From Platynereis dumerilii (taxonomy: Eukaryota > Annelida > Polychaeta > Phyllodocida > Nereididae), in NCBI GenBank assembly GCA_026936325.1, contig JAPTHN010000015.1, positions 5,296,117-5,360,116 on the forward strand: a stretch of 64,000 nt of DNA. Direction: 5' to 3'. The translations under genes and the position numbers were made by a program. Positions 1 through 12,034 of the stretch are shown here, in pieces. Under the pieces are notes generated by a model. It made no database searches and was not told the origin of the DNA. It saw nothing but the letters and a program-made list of their open reading frames with translations. The stretch's first letter is position 1. Every line of letters begins with the position of its first letter.

Positions 1-340
1 CCAGGTGCCCCCCTCAAGGTGGCCCCACTCCTCAGGGTGCCCATCCCTCAGGGGGGCCATCCCCAGGGGGCCCCTGTCACTCAGGGTGCCCCCCACCCCG
101 AGCTGTTCAAAACAAATTTCATTGAAATGTCAGAAATAAAACATGAAAAAAATTGCCCGAATTGCCTGCCCTATCCCTCAGGGGGCCCCACTCATCAGGG
201 GGGGACACTCAGTGTGCCCCCCTCTCAGGGTGCCCTCCTCCGGGTGCCCTCCCTCCGGGTGCCCTCCCTCCGGGTGCCCTTACTCCTCAGGGTGCCCTGG
301 GAGGGGGGGGTCACCCAATCCGAGCCCTCCAAATAAAATC
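1..340. repeat. C/G-rich minisatellite
   Basis: Tandem words of the type CCCTCAGGGTGCC and CCCTCCGGGTGCC fill this stretch. A longer period is also visible: the segment at about 112-185 (catgaaaaaaattgcccga and flanks) recurs at about 328-390, so there is a higher-order repeat of roughly 215 bp. Three overlapping + frames are open only because the repeat is C/G-rich and lacks stops. It lies immediately inside a hAT-like terminus at 627 and may be internal sequence of that element, whose other end would lie outside the window. Confidence 0.85.
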
Positions 341-544
341 ATTAAAATGACAAACGAAACATGAAAAAACATTGCCCAACCCCTCAAGGTGTTTTACTAC
401 TTGAGAATGTCAAATATTTCAGTATATTAAATATACAGAATCCCTGTTGTAAAGTATGGGTACAGTTGGGAAAAAACAGAGCTTTTGCCCTAATCCTGAC
501 GCCCCTCCAACTCAAGTTGAGCGCCTGCAAAAATCAGGTCTCAT

Positions 545-627
545 CTGGAAATTTGTACTGTAGCTAGGGCAGGGGGCACCAACTCGGCCGGCAGCTAAGG
601 GCGCCATAAAGGGTTAATCCGGCCCTG
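545..627. mobile_element. hAT-like terminus (CAGGGCCGG type)
   Basis: The bottom-strand end reads CAGGGCCGGATTAACCC followed by TTTATGGCGCCC. CAGGGCCGG starts are typical of animal hAT-superfamily elements (established knowledge). Only one terminus is in the window; the partner and the expected 8-bp duplication cannot be seen. A second terminus of this type is at 57965-58024, and both lie next to a C-rich minisatellite. Confidence 0.5.
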
Positions 628-954
628 TGATGGAATGTGAAAATATGGGAAATTGCATTGTTGTATATTTGAGTGATGTGTGGTAAAACAAACAAATATA
701 TCAATCAATCAATCAACAATCATCCATTCCTCGCAAACTGCTATACATGATAAATTGACATCATATTCAATATTTAAATGCAGCAGATTTCCATGAATAT
801 TCTGGCAAAAGATTAAAATGAAATTCTTGGGGGACAAAGGCTAGTTCGAAAGTCTCCGCAACTGGAAAATTTGAATTAAAAAAATATAATATAATATTGT
901 AGGCCTACACCTTTTTCTTTCAATTGTTCGCGGGGGGGGGGGGGAGTAGCTTTC
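628..954. other. Intergenic stretch, no gene seen
   Basis: AT-rich sequence with a short (AATC)n run at about 702-717 after an A-rich segment, which could be the 3' tail of a decayed retroposon. A G run lies at about 931-943. No reading frame or TIR was recognised. Confidence 0.5.
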
Positions 955-1890
955 ATCAGATAATCCAAATCAGTGGAGTTGAATCACCTGGCCATGGCTC
1001 CCAACCAGTCAAGTTCAATAGACAGATAATATCTTAATGAATGGCTTTTTTAATGAGAGGTGTGGTCGATTAAAGCAGAACAAAGTCTGCTCGTTGTGGT
1101 TGTCACTGAGGTATGTTTCCGTAAAACAAGATTTTTGTCATTCACTCTCAGTGTGCAATTGTCAATTGGACAATAATTTTCAAGATTTGACTGACGGCAT
1201 TAATCAAAACTTCCAATTTCTTCTGCCCTATTCAGTCAGTCTAAAGGATAAAACCTTATAACATGTAAATATTCTGCCATCTCTATAAGTGTATCTTCCA
1301 AAAAAAAAAACAGGGAAATGTCAGTGAGGGTGACATTTGCTGAGAAATTGAATGCATCAGAATTTTGCAATTTTTGCATTGTGGCTATCACCTTAGGATT
1401 ATACATTCTATAGTTCACTACCTTTTCTACTGTAAGACTAGTTTTTCCACCAGTGCCATTAAATTCATTTTTGATCCTTTTCGCCTCTTGATATTTTTTT
1501 TTACAAAAGCAGGCTCTTACAGTTTCATTGCCTGCTAGTGACATTTCTTGACAGCTTTGCTTTTATCAGATTTATCACAAACCTCAATTTAGCTTTAGGC
1601 ACAGTGACTAAATATTGGAGATATTAAGCTGTCATGTGCAGCATCTCAAAAACGTGTCTTGCATTGAAAAACACCAGCTTATTGTGAAGTTATAGTTGCT
1701 ATCACTACAAGGTTAGCTAACTTATTTCTGGGTAAGAAAAGTTTGTTACAATAGGTTGCTTGCCTGCTGTCTCAACACTATTTGATTTTTGGGGCATCTT
1801 GTGTTTGAAGAGTTTGTTACCACAGGTTACTAAACCTGTAGCATTGATAGACTAAAATCCTGTGTCTACTATTAGATATTGGGGTATCTA

Positions 1891-2040
1891 CACTCTAAAA
1901 AATTTCGAGACAAAACTGGTTTTTTAAATGGAAAATGGTTTTTTGAAAAACCAAACTTCCATGCAAAAGCCATTATAGATTTTTCAAAAAGCCTTTTAAG
2001 ATTTAATAAAACCAGTTTTGTCCAAACAATTTTCAGAGTG
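1891..2040. mobile_element. 150-bp MITE, CACTCT-ended, TA duplication
   Basis: The left end CACTCTAAAAAATTTCGAG and the reverse complement of the right end, CACTCTGAAAATTGTTTG, pair, and further in both arms read GACAAAACTGGTTTT. The element is flanked by TA (1889-1890 and 2041-2042). No coding capacity. TA duplication suggests a Tc1/mariner-like mobiliser (inference). Confidence 0.75.
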
Positions 2041-3895
2041 TAGTTTTTTTTTTTTTCTAAGCCACAGATAATTGTCACTTAAAATTCTCGATAAAATTAT
2101 GTTTTCAATATATGTTGGCATTTCTGAAAGAGTTTTTTTTTTCTCTTGAAAGTTTGGTGATAAAATATTTAGTTCAGCTGCTCAGCAGGGAATGAATAAT
2201 GTAGGCATTTACTTGTAAAAGAAGTTAGGTGCTATGTTTCCCTAAACGCCACCATCATGACATTGGTGCATGGGCCTTAAATATAATGTATGACACTGAG
2301 CAATATACAGAATACAGATTACACTGTATGACACCAGACTTTAAAAACTTCCAAACTTTGTAACTAAGTTAGAGCAATTTCATTGAAAAGGAGCATGTTG
2401 CTGCAGATTGCTCTTTGGTTCACTTGCAATATATAAAATAGCTCTACTATGTTCCTTGCACGTCAGCTTACTGTTGTGCTCCTCAACCTATCACTCACAA
2501 TAATTTTCATCTGAAAACAAGCACACAAATTGATGAATGAATACACCCACACAATAACATGTTATTGAAAAGGAAATTAATTTAATCTGTGCAAGACAAC
2601 AGGCTAAAGCTTGCTCTACTTACCACAATGTAAAACTACATGTTTGTAAAGTTTTGAGGCCGGAAGAAGATGAAATAAATTTAACATTGCAAGACCCTCG
2701 CTTGGTAATTGGATGGCCAGTACAGTGCTGACATGTCACCTGAATATAGTAACAATATTCCACACATGGGTCACTGGTTGTTCAATGAATATGGTTAAAA
2801 AACATTTGGTGACTATTTATTACATCTGAAGGCCCCTTATATCAAGCATACTTAATATACTTCTCATTCAAATCATAGAACAACTGCTTGAACATATCCC
2901 TGAGGCCCAACACAGATTCGCCTGTAATATCCCACTTGCCTCCCTGAGTCATCACACAAGTCTCAACTTGAGCCTGTCCTTTGCCTGACTGCATTTGTGT
3001 GGAGTCCTGGTCCTTTGAGATACAATTTCCTTCCTCATCACTTGCAAGTGTTGTGGCTTCATATATAACAGACTATTTTGGAAGTGAGGCTAGTATCACA
3101 CCCTACCAAAAGCTTAATACTTTTGCAAACCAGTAATAAGTAAGCTCAAAATAGAACCAGTTTGGAGACCTATGTGGTCTTGCTAGATTATTGGTAAACA
3201 CTTTCCAATGCTGCTTGCAAGTGTCCTATGAGTATGACCTTTGAAACCTCATATGGTGTAGATCACTACGGAAATCTCATCTCATGTATCTGGGTTAAAG
3301 GTGATCTTCTCATCCCAGCACAAATATCAGACAGTGGTCAGTTGCAAACTAAATGACACTCAGCTGGTCTTATAAAAACCACATCATATAATAAAGAATA
3401 GTAATAATATGAAGCAATTATGTAGTACCAAATCCAGTAAGCTGCTTATTAGCTACATGTCTTCCATGTCTTCCATTTGTCGCAATTTTAACTATAATGG
3501 TCCTGCTTACGGGTGTTGTTGCTGTTGTCCTAGATGCAAATTCAACAGAAAACAGAATAAGCAAAACCTCCCTGGTTTAAATCTTGCCACTTGCTCAAAA
3601 CTATACAAAATATGTCATCACATTATCTTTGATTCAAAATTGCCCAGAATGAGAAAACTTTATACCCAGTTACCCCAGGCTACAGTAGCCTGCTACATCA
3701 GTTGTGAGCGTAAGCGAGCATTTCAGAATTGGTACTGTATTTCACGTACTCACTTACATGCATTTTTTAGCAAATCTAGCTCAGTCCTGCTGTGTTCTGC
3801 GCGGACTGGATTAGCAGCAGCGCGGATTTTATGGGCAGAAGTCCCAGTGACCCAGATGCCAATTCGATACACATTTTGACTTGAATTTCGTCAGT

Positions 3896-4049
3896 TCTTT
3901 ATCAGCGTGCCTCGGCGGTCCGACGTCGGCCCGAAGCTGGTCCAACGCTACTGACATCGGACTGACGCTGGGCCGACGTTGGACCGACGTTGGACCGACG
4001 TTGGACCGACGTTGGACCGACGTTGGACCGCAGAGGCATGTTGACAGGG
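3896..4049. mobile_element. GC-rich MITE with 11-bp internal array
   Basis: Sits where copy beta (about 14775) has uninterrupted sequence. Inverted ends read TATCAGCGTGCCTCGGCGG on the left and TGTCAACATGCCTCTGCGG on the right (reverse complement). The interior holds five exact copies of ccgacgttgga at 3973-4027, itself nearly palindromic around ACGT. The same family recurs at 44504-44612. Open frames across it on both strands come from the GC-rich repeat. Confidence 0.7.
3973..4027. repeat. 11-bp tandem array (ccgacgttgga)x5
   Basis: Five identical 11-bp units inside the MITE. Period 11 is not a multiple of 3, so it reads open in several frames and is not evidence for a protein. Confidence 0.9.
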
Positions 4050-4834
4050 TCTGCAGTCTCACTGCGTTCAACTGCCTCCAGCCCAGACTGTGTTCAGCAC
4101 CAGTTACCCACCTTTCTTTAAATTAATTTCACAAAGACATGCTGGGTTCCAAGCTGAAAGATATCTTAATATAATTGTCTACACTGACAATCTGCTCACG
4201 CAAGACCATCAAGACTGAGCCAAGATCATCCTGCCAATTTTGAATGTTTCACAGGTGAATGATTACACCCAAGAGCCATGGCCTGAAATTAATCACGTAG
4301 ATGAAGTTTTTGTTTAATTTCTTCTGCCAAAGCTGTCACCTCGGCACATCTCATCACCATGCCCCTCTGCTTTTTTTACCCTCAATTTGTGATCAATTCA
4401 AGCTCAGCTTTCACCAGCTTTGCCTCCTGGGCTGCATTAAAGACACACCATTAAACTCTGCAATAAAGATGGAGCGAAAAAGCAACACAGAGGAAATCTT
4501 AATGCAGCTGAAATTTTGCTTGAAGCACTCTTTGGATCAGCCTTCCACTCCGTTATTTTTTTGTTTATTTGACTGAAATAATATATCTTTACTAAACCCC
4601 TGAATGAAGCATTCCTTGACCAGCTAAAACTGATCCATACTTACATGTAGCATTTACAGCTGAGGCAATAAAGTCTCCAAAATATAAGTCATTTCATTGT
4701 TTTAGTACATAATCGGCCAAGAATGAATATACATGTACAGCACTAACCTGATCTAATTTAATTGGTATCTGAATGAATGACAAAGTAGAAGTCCCCAAGG
4801 ATACAGTTAAACAGAAACAGATATTGAAAGCCAT

Positions 4835-5032
4835 CATATGCATATTTCGCAGTGGGTCGGGGGGGCTTCAACCACCCCCCCCCCCCCGGCATCAGGGCAA
4901 ATGGCATATATCAGAGCAAATCCTGACGAATCAGGGCAGATCCCTGCACTGCCCTGGTCACATCCATGCCATGTTAAAATTTCAGGCCAAAATAGCGACA
5001 GCCCCTCGCGAAAGTCCTGTTTTGTATGCCAA
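4835..5032. mobile_element. About 200-bp insertion of unknown class
   Basis: Absent from the other copies (compare 19840-19850, 41670-41690, 52380-52400). It is bracketed by near-identical direct repeats, ttgaaagccat at 4824-4834 and ttgaagccat at 5033-5042, which resemble a target duplication. It contains a G7 run and a C12 run facing each other. There is no clear TIR and no poly(A); a SINE-like retroposon or a degenerate DNA element are both possible. Confidence 0.45.
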
Positions 5033-5793
5033 TTGAAGCCATTAATAAAAATTGCTCTCTGTTCTTCTAAGATTTGTATCAAAATTCATCTGAAGTTTGC
5101 CTGTGGTCCAACAATCTAGCCCTGATGATCAGCTTATGTTCTGTGATGAGCTTGGTGCCTGTCTGCTGGTTTCACAAAGGTGAGCCACAGTGCAGGTGAT
5201 CTTTTATGTTTTCAGTGATGGGATAAAGCAATTACAATAACATGCCCCCCCCTCCAATGCCACTGCTAATTCAGGAAATTTTGACAGCCAACATGTTAGT
5301 CTTCTCTTTAAAATGACGTGCTATTGAATTGCAGAACTTTATGACTGAAATATCAAAAGTATCGACTGAAACGAGACAAGCTTTGAAATCTCATATATTC
5401 CTGATTCCAATATTTCACGAAAAGAAAACTTACTGTCTGGCTTCCTGAATTAAACTACAACACTGAAAACCAAGTTTATCAAAGCTATGTCAGGTCCATT
5501 ACAAATCCAGGCAAATGTGCATACCATGGCCACTGTGTATTACCACAAAAGAAAATGAATTTTCCAAAAAGCAGTGTATAAATATGACACATAAGGAACC
5601 AGTATATAAATGTGGCACAAAAGGAATATAAAAATTATCTAAAAACCTTCCAAAAGCCTGCAGAAATGCAGGCAGATCAGTGTGAATCTAAACTAAAACA
5701 TTTGGCATGTGTCCCGTGAAATGGCTCTTGCTCTCCCAGCTCCCCACCCAAACTTATTATAGCAGCGGCAGACCTACGTATGCACTCTCCGAG

Positions 5794-6027
5794 GATATTG
5801 GCGTACCAAAGGGGAGGAGGGAGGCAGGCAGGCAGGGCGGTTGCCCCCTAAAGGTTTGGGGAAATAGTGATATTTGGGCAAAAAGGCCAGATGATTAAAT
5901 ATAACTATCGATAATTAATGATTTCTTAGAAATTTTATTTGAAATGGTATTACATTCAAATCCTTAAATTCGGGCCAATTTCACTCGCCCCCAAAAAAAT
6001 TGCTTGCCCGGTACGCCTATGTCACTG
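5794..6027. mobile_element. hAT-like MITE, family ATAGGCGTACC
   Basis: Ends read ttggcgtacc on the left and ggtacgcctatgtcactg on the right (reverse complement begins CAGTGACATAGGCGTACC). Copy gamma (about 42300) lacks it. The interior phrase aattaatgattt...ttgaaatggtatta...aaattcgggc is shared with 57818-57965, so the two are one family. The CAGTGaCATAGGCGT terminus resembles hAT termini; the target duplication is unclear. Confidence 0.6.
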
Positions 6028-7158
6028 ATATGAGTGTTCATTCTTGTTTAAAATGTTTAGTTTTCAACTAAGTAAAATACGGAAAGCATCGCAAAACTAA
6101 CTCGGAAAATATATCAACAGTTTGCAGCAAACATTCTTTGCGATTTTAAAGAGACCTCGAGGATATATTTAATTTACTTTTAATTGTTCATATTGTTCTT
6201 TCATGGTTTTCCAAGATGTTTAATTGTAGTGCATACATACAAAATATTCATATATGTATGCAACTATTGTTTCAACCAGACTTATGTATATGTCCTCCAA
6301 TAATCATTAGGATAATGGATTGCTGAGTTGAGTGCGCCTTAGAGCACTTGAATGAATAATAAATGAGAGGAAGTCTTGAAGAAAATAATCAAAGGAAATG
6401 CCATGAAAGAGGTACATGTAGGGGCAAAATATATAATCAGAGGAAATGCCATTACAGTGAAAGGGACATAGAATAAAAATTAAACAAATCTAAATCCATC
6501 GAATATACTAAAGGATCGATAAGCAAATGTGGCTTTTCTGGGCAATGGCAATCGAGGATCAGTCATACCTTGCTGTATTTGTTACTACGAGATGGCAGCC
6601 TAACACTCCATAAATCAGACAGATATTTGGATGCGCTCTCATGCTAATATTTATGCGCAAAGGAGATGAATTGTCAGGTCTTGAGTGACTGAGGACAACC
6701 TTTGCTGCCCAATTTTGGATTCTCTGTTACAGTAGCTTTCTGACATAACTTAAATTAAGTATAATTTTAGAGCATTTTAGGCAAAAGAAGCTTTTCCATC
6801 TGATCCTATCAACCATGTGGCTTGGATTCCTTTAAAAGATTACCCTTAAATGTGGTTTCATGTCAGTAAAAGCTCAAGCATAACAAGATTTTTTGGTTTG
6901 CGAAATTAATCAGCCAAAGAAAAAAGTGAAAGGGAGAATTGCATGCAGTTTCGATGTGAACTTTCCAGTGTTTCGAAAAAACATGCATGAAAAACATGAC
7001 GAATATATATAGACACAATAGACAGGTATAGGCACAAATATGCTACATAAATGCCGTAGGTGGGGTTTCACATTTCAACCTCTTTAGATTTAATTGAATG
7101 AGTAATTGCGTTTGGTTCAGCAGTTATTGAATTTCTGGATCTTGTCTTGAAACATTGC

Positions 7159-7660
7159 AATCCTTTTATCATCTACATGTTGTATGCCATTCTTAGCTTA
7201 TTTGTAAAATCATTTTCTACAGTAGAATTCTCATTAGAATTATCGTTCCTCATCAGCAATGAGTTACTCATCAGAAAAGATGGTTCTCTTTGAGAAAAAT
7301 CCTTTTCTGATACCAAAGTCAGAAGATTTCCATCACAACAAAATTCCTGCTGAATAGTTCTGTAGCTCTGAAGGCATCCAGTCCAAATAGATCATTTGAG
7401 TGAGTTTTGAATCCTTTTCTCATCTACATGTTGTATGCCATTCTTAGCTTATTTGTAAAATCATTTTCTACAATAGAATTCTCATTAGAATTATCATTCC
7501 TCATCAGCAATGAGTTGCTCATCAGAAAAGATGGTTCTCTTTGAGAAAAATTCTTTTCTGATACCAAAGTCAGAAGATTTCCATCACAACAAAATTCCTG
7601 CTGAATAGTTCTGTAGCTCTAAAGGCATCCAGTCCAAAAAGATCATTTGGGTGAGCTTTG
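7159..7660 (+). repeat. Local 251-bp direct tandem duplication
   Basis: Positions 7159-7409 and 7410-7660 are nearly identical (both start aatcctttt and end gtgagytttg). Other unit copies carry this segment once (46740-46930). The high similarity marks it as one of the youngest events here. Confidence 0.9.
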
Positions 7661-8530
7661 ACCAATCAGACCTATAGATGAGAAACAATTATTATATAAT
7701 ACAGTAAGTACTGTTTTTTACTAAGGATTAAAACTTAATATATTTGGCATTGACAAACGATAAACGTGATGTGAATAATAAAATACAAATAATTTCATCT
7801 ATATTTCTATCCGCCTGTATTTATATTTGAGATATTAGTGACCTCCACTCATGTCTCAGTGGTGCCAGTCAATCCCAATCAGGACAGCCAGGCAGCCCTG
7901 CTGTCCTGATGGAAGCACTGCTTGGTCTATGGCAGCCTTTTTTCCTGTAGGCCACCTGATACTGTCACTGTTTGGCAGATGAAACTGAGAATGACAAGAT
8001 ATTGACGCATTACGCCTTCATATTTTTTATCACCCTTAGGAGATTGCCAACTGACAGACAAGACATTAATAATGAAGAGTATCATTCCTTTGGAGGCTCA
8101 GTTGGAGAATTACAGTTGGCATATCTTTAGATGGTAAATTGCAGCTCAGTCTATAGCTGAATTGACACAAATACATGTACTACAAAAGACTACTGCTTCA
8201 CACTTATGAAAAAGGCTACATACTTACTGTATACAGTTGAGGTCAAACATAAAAATATATCATCTTTTTGCCATTCGTCTCCTTCAAGATATGTTCTGTA
8301 GATGTGTGTAAATTTTTCTTTTTACTTGTCCACAGTTAATAGACGAAATATTTAATTGTCGCTGGCTTGGTATATAGACAATTTTTTTCCCGTTCAGGTC
8401 AGAAGCTTGCAATGTCATGAATATGAAAGTTGACTACGCTGATAAGCAAAGTCTGTCATGCATTTGAAAAAATCAAGAAGCAAAAAGGCAATATCATCAA
8501 TCATGTAACATGCAAGTGAGACAACTGATA

Positions 8531-9465
8531 CAGGGTGTCTACAGAAAAAGAGGACAGTCACTTTTCTTCTTTTTCACACTCATATAAGTTCAGAATTTGG
8601 TGATAAGTCTAACATAAGAATGGATTTAATGGTCAGCCATATTAGGTCTATTGCAAATATGTTTACTACTACTACTAAAGGCAAAATGCAAGCATGATAT
8701 GCAAAAGTGCTTGCATTGCTCTAAGCTGAAAAGGTTCGTCCTGTTTTCCTCATTCTTCATGAGAAATTTTTCACCATTTACGGTGCTTGTGAGAGTAAGA
8801 ATGATTCATGCGTGAGTAGTGGGACATTTGCTGATGCTCCAGCTGCCGATAATTCACTTCAGGACCCAACACTTGGTCTTCAACATGGTGTCATCTGATG
8901 ATAAAAAAATCGCTAAAATTTCTCAAATAAACCATTGACCAGAGTACCGGAATCAATGCAAATGTTTATAATAACATTCTGAATTAATTTGGGGTGCCAT
9001 TGCATCAGACGAGAAACTCTTTTATCAGCAAAATCATCTTCCTACAAGGTGTAGAACCTGTTCACACTGCGAAGAAGACTCAGGAGTGCCTCAAAACAAG
9101 CCTCCTGAGCCAGGTAGAGTGCCACCCCTTGTCTCCTGAGCAGGATCCAGTGGATTATTCAGTATGGGCAAATTGGGAGACAGAATCCAGCAAGTTATCG
9201 CAACCCTCGCATTCAATTTAAAGGCCTCCGCCATGTCTCCATGGGGCAAAATGTTCGTGGAGAGCATCAAACACGCTTTTGCATCATTTATGTGTCATCT
9301 GCAGAAAGTTACCACATCAAGGGGTGCGAATAATGGGTAATTTGACTGTTCTGAATATACTGTTCATATACAAATCATGTTTTGTTGAATAATGATGCTT
9401 GGCACAAAATAAAATATTAACAAATCCAATTGTGTTGACTGTCCTCTTTAACTGTAGACACCCTG
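8531..9465 (+). mobile_element. Mariner-like transposon, degraded, TA duplication
   Basis: TIRs of about 32 bp: the left begins CAGGGTGTCTACAGAAAAAG and the reverse-complemented right begins CAGGGTGTCTACAGTTAAAG, both continuing AGGACAGTCA. TA flanks lie at 8529-8530 and 9466-9467. Copies gamma (33404), delta (47991) and epsilon (54321) show the empty site. The 935-bp length fits a nearly complete but decayed single-ORF mariner. TA duplication plus the transposase remnant place it in Tc1/mariner. Confidence 0.9.
8765..9340 (+). pseudogene. Mariner-type DDE transposase remnant
   Basis: Broken transposase inside the 8531-9465 element. Readable pieces in order: EKFFTIYGACESKND (family usual: SDEK.FTIDG...NDR), GAIASDEKLF across a frame change, then VHTAKKTQECLKTSL (family: APAHTAKKTQEFL) and DPVDYSVWANWE (family: SPDLNPVDYSVW). 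The last stretch is the hallmark of the mariner/maT C-terminal catalytic block; here the SPDLN part is lost and the acidic residue of the first motif is replaced. Frame changes and stops separate the pieces, so no functional enzyme is expected. The longest clean frame is 8994-9221. The element family is secure; the subfamily (DD37D-like from the DYSVW phrase) is inference. Confidence 0.8.
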
Positions 9466-10151
9466 TAGATCTGCATTTTCATGATGGGATAAAATACTGA
9501 ACAACTTTTAAAAAGAAATATTTCTAAAAACATTGGATGATGAATGGGCTCTTTTTGCAAAGACAAATTTCAAATCTCTCTTAATTCAAAGCAATTTCTA
9601 AATGGGAATTTCAAGTAGTAGGACCATCAACATAATCGACAGTCATTAATGTATCTGAAAGAAAAGTTCTCATTCCGTAAAACCACTCACATGAGGCGGC
9701 TACATGCAGATAAAGGAGGTGTCTATTGCAAAATGACCATAACAATGAAACTCAATCTCTGATATAGAAAGGCAGTAAGTGTAATGATTATTATGGTGAA
9801 CATGATTGGCTCAGCTGCTTGCTTTATAAACAAATCAGCAGCAAAGGTTATGAAGCAAATTGGGAGTAAGCTCTTGCTTGTTAGAAGTGAGGATTTAGTT
9901 GATTTGCTCTGTGGCATTCAGAAAGTTCTGCAATTATGAGATTCCCCAAACTGCAGTTAAGAGTAATTTCAATATACTACATTTGAAACATTTAATAACA
10001 AAATTACATAATTTTGGCCATTTTGTTGTTCTCATCATTAATTTGTCTGATGTAGAAGTGAATTGGCTTCAGAAAGTATGAAAACTTGGAAATGGAATGT
10101 TTAAAGTTTTAATGACATGATCAGGTGTACAAAATTATGTTAAACACATTG

Positions 10152-10222
10152 AAATATTGATATTGATATTGATTGATATTGATTTATTCAGGAAATTCCC
10201 AAAGACCAAAGATGGATAATAA
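10152..10222 (-). mobile_element. Tiny retroposon 3' end with (ATCAAT)n tail
   Basis: Copies gamma (34125), delta (48700) and epsilon (59030) lack this segment. On the minus strand it reads gaatttcctgaataaatc followed by repeats of aatatc/aatc, like a severely 5'-truncated LINE or SINE 3' end. Short AAAT-like flanks may be the target duplication. Confidence 0.5.
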
Positions 10223-12034
10223 AATGACAAAAAGACAAGGCAATTTCTTTTGAAAATGCATGAATAGCATTCACAGCTACAACACTGTATGAGAAAAGAA
10301 TTAACATAAATCAGATTCACACAAAAATTGTTTGCCCAAACTTGCGATAGAATTAGATTTTATGGTCGTGACATTATATCAGGATTCACTACAGACTGTG
10401 AGAGACCTGCAAATTTCATTTTTACCATTTCCCTTTTTGCTAGATGTGCCAATTCAAATTTCACTAGAATCCTCAATTTTGTATGTCTTCTTTAAAACTT
10501 CATTTCATCATGACAGTATGCTTAATATTTTCTGTCTCTCACACACGAGTATTCAATTCTCTCACAGACTTGATTCTGAATATGACTGTTTGGTGCCTTT
10601 CTGTACAATAATTATGTGTCAAATCAAATGTTACTTGCTTCCCCATGGCATTTCATCAGACTTCTTCGAAACTTCATCATCAACAGTATACATTACTTTT
10701 TCTGACACCCGGACTGACACCTCATTTTGCTCCGACATGCATTCAATTCTCTCAGAGACTTGAATGAGAATATAAATTTCTCATACTCTACATGAAAAGA
10801 AATACATGTAACACCATATTCACATTGGTAGGAACTTTCAACTACCAGTTGACAATGGATTATTTGCAGTCAGGTTCCAAATAAAATTATGATTACTGTC
10901 ATCTTTAGTTGTCCTAAGGTTCCAGCAATAGATTTGATAAAGTGATTAGCTCTTCAGGATAAGTTTTGTTCATATCGGTTATTGAGGCATCTTTCTGTTA
11001 AAAAGTCATTCTTCTCCCAATTTACAATTCTCGATTTGCTAATATTTTTTTTTAAATTGGACTGGCAGCATTAATCAAAAACTTTCACTTTCTTCGGCCA
11101 TATCCAGGCAGTCTAACAGATGAAAAAGTGCAAATAAATCCTTCCATCTCAAGAAGTAACAATTTACAACATAAAAGGGAAGTGTTACTGACAGTGAAAC
11201 TTGCTGCAAACTTGACTGCATCCGAATTTAACAATATGACATGATGGTGAAATTGGTCACGTCTTTGGGTCTCCATATATGCAGTAGAGGGTTTAGTTTT
11301 CCCTCGTGTTCCATTAAAAGTATATCTGATCCTTTTCTGCCTTTGATTATATAAATTTAGCAAAAGCAGACCCTTAACTGTTCATATCAGCTGCTTATGA
11401 CATTTTCTGACAGCTTTGCTTTTAAAAGATTTACTAGCAACTTCATTTTAGCTTTAGGCACTGTGATGCAATTTTAGAGAAATGAAACTGCCATTTGCAC
11501 CATCTCCAAGTGTTTAATGACATTCTGCAGTGCTTAAAGTAGAAAGTGAAAAACACCAACTTATTGTGTAGCAATCAGTGCGATTGCGTATTTCGGAAAA
11601 TATTCTGAAAAGTTTGTTAGAGCAGCTATCAAAAGTAATTTGGGTAGCATTGAATAACCTGCCTGCTGTCTCCACAGGTTTCAGAGTCATCTTGTGTTTT
11701 CTGCAGCTAAACATATATTAAAGATTTTGATGAGCGCTGCATCTTATTTGGGAAGGCATTTCTGTTGGAATCATTTTTTTTTTCACTCTGGTGAAAGAGA
11801 TCGAGCTCAGAAGCTATTGAATATTGCATCTATATCTGCTAAAGAAGTTCCCTGTTGTGTATCCCGGTCCTTGAGGTTTCTGTCATGACATCAGTTTAGA
11901 GAGACTGCATGCTTTGTATGACACCAGACTTTCTGTCCTCCAAACTTAGTTACTAAGTTAGAGCAATCAAAAAGCAGCACTTTGCTGCAGAGTGAAGGTT
12001 ACATAATCAGTTCACTAGGAATATAAAAGCATGT

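Larger units (their letters stand above)
955..7860 (+). repeat. Macro-unit copy alpha (partial, leftmost)
   Basis: Homologous in order to later copies: block at 955-1560 (compare 11050-11420, 34620-35640, 49380-49750, 59690-60050), block at 2200 (13405, 37055, 50175, 60828), block at 3409-3880 (14300, 38890, 51060), block at 5095 (19898, 41738, 52447), block at 6318 (42717, 52889) and block at 6870 (23775, 46005). The first part is visibly more diverged than the other copies. Private insertions are at 1891-2040, 3896-4049, 4835-5032 and 5794-6027. No host gene was recognised. Confidence 0.8.

Noticed and set aside
3409-3879. 156-codon Cys-containing frame with relatives at 14353 and 38891
   Set aside because: Similarity follows DNA-level unit duplication, copy delta is closed early, and an insertion alters the end; no domain known.
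10332-10763. 143-codon + frame in copy beta
   Set aside because: Not maintained in gamma, delta or epsilon; the opposite strand has the better conserved phrase.
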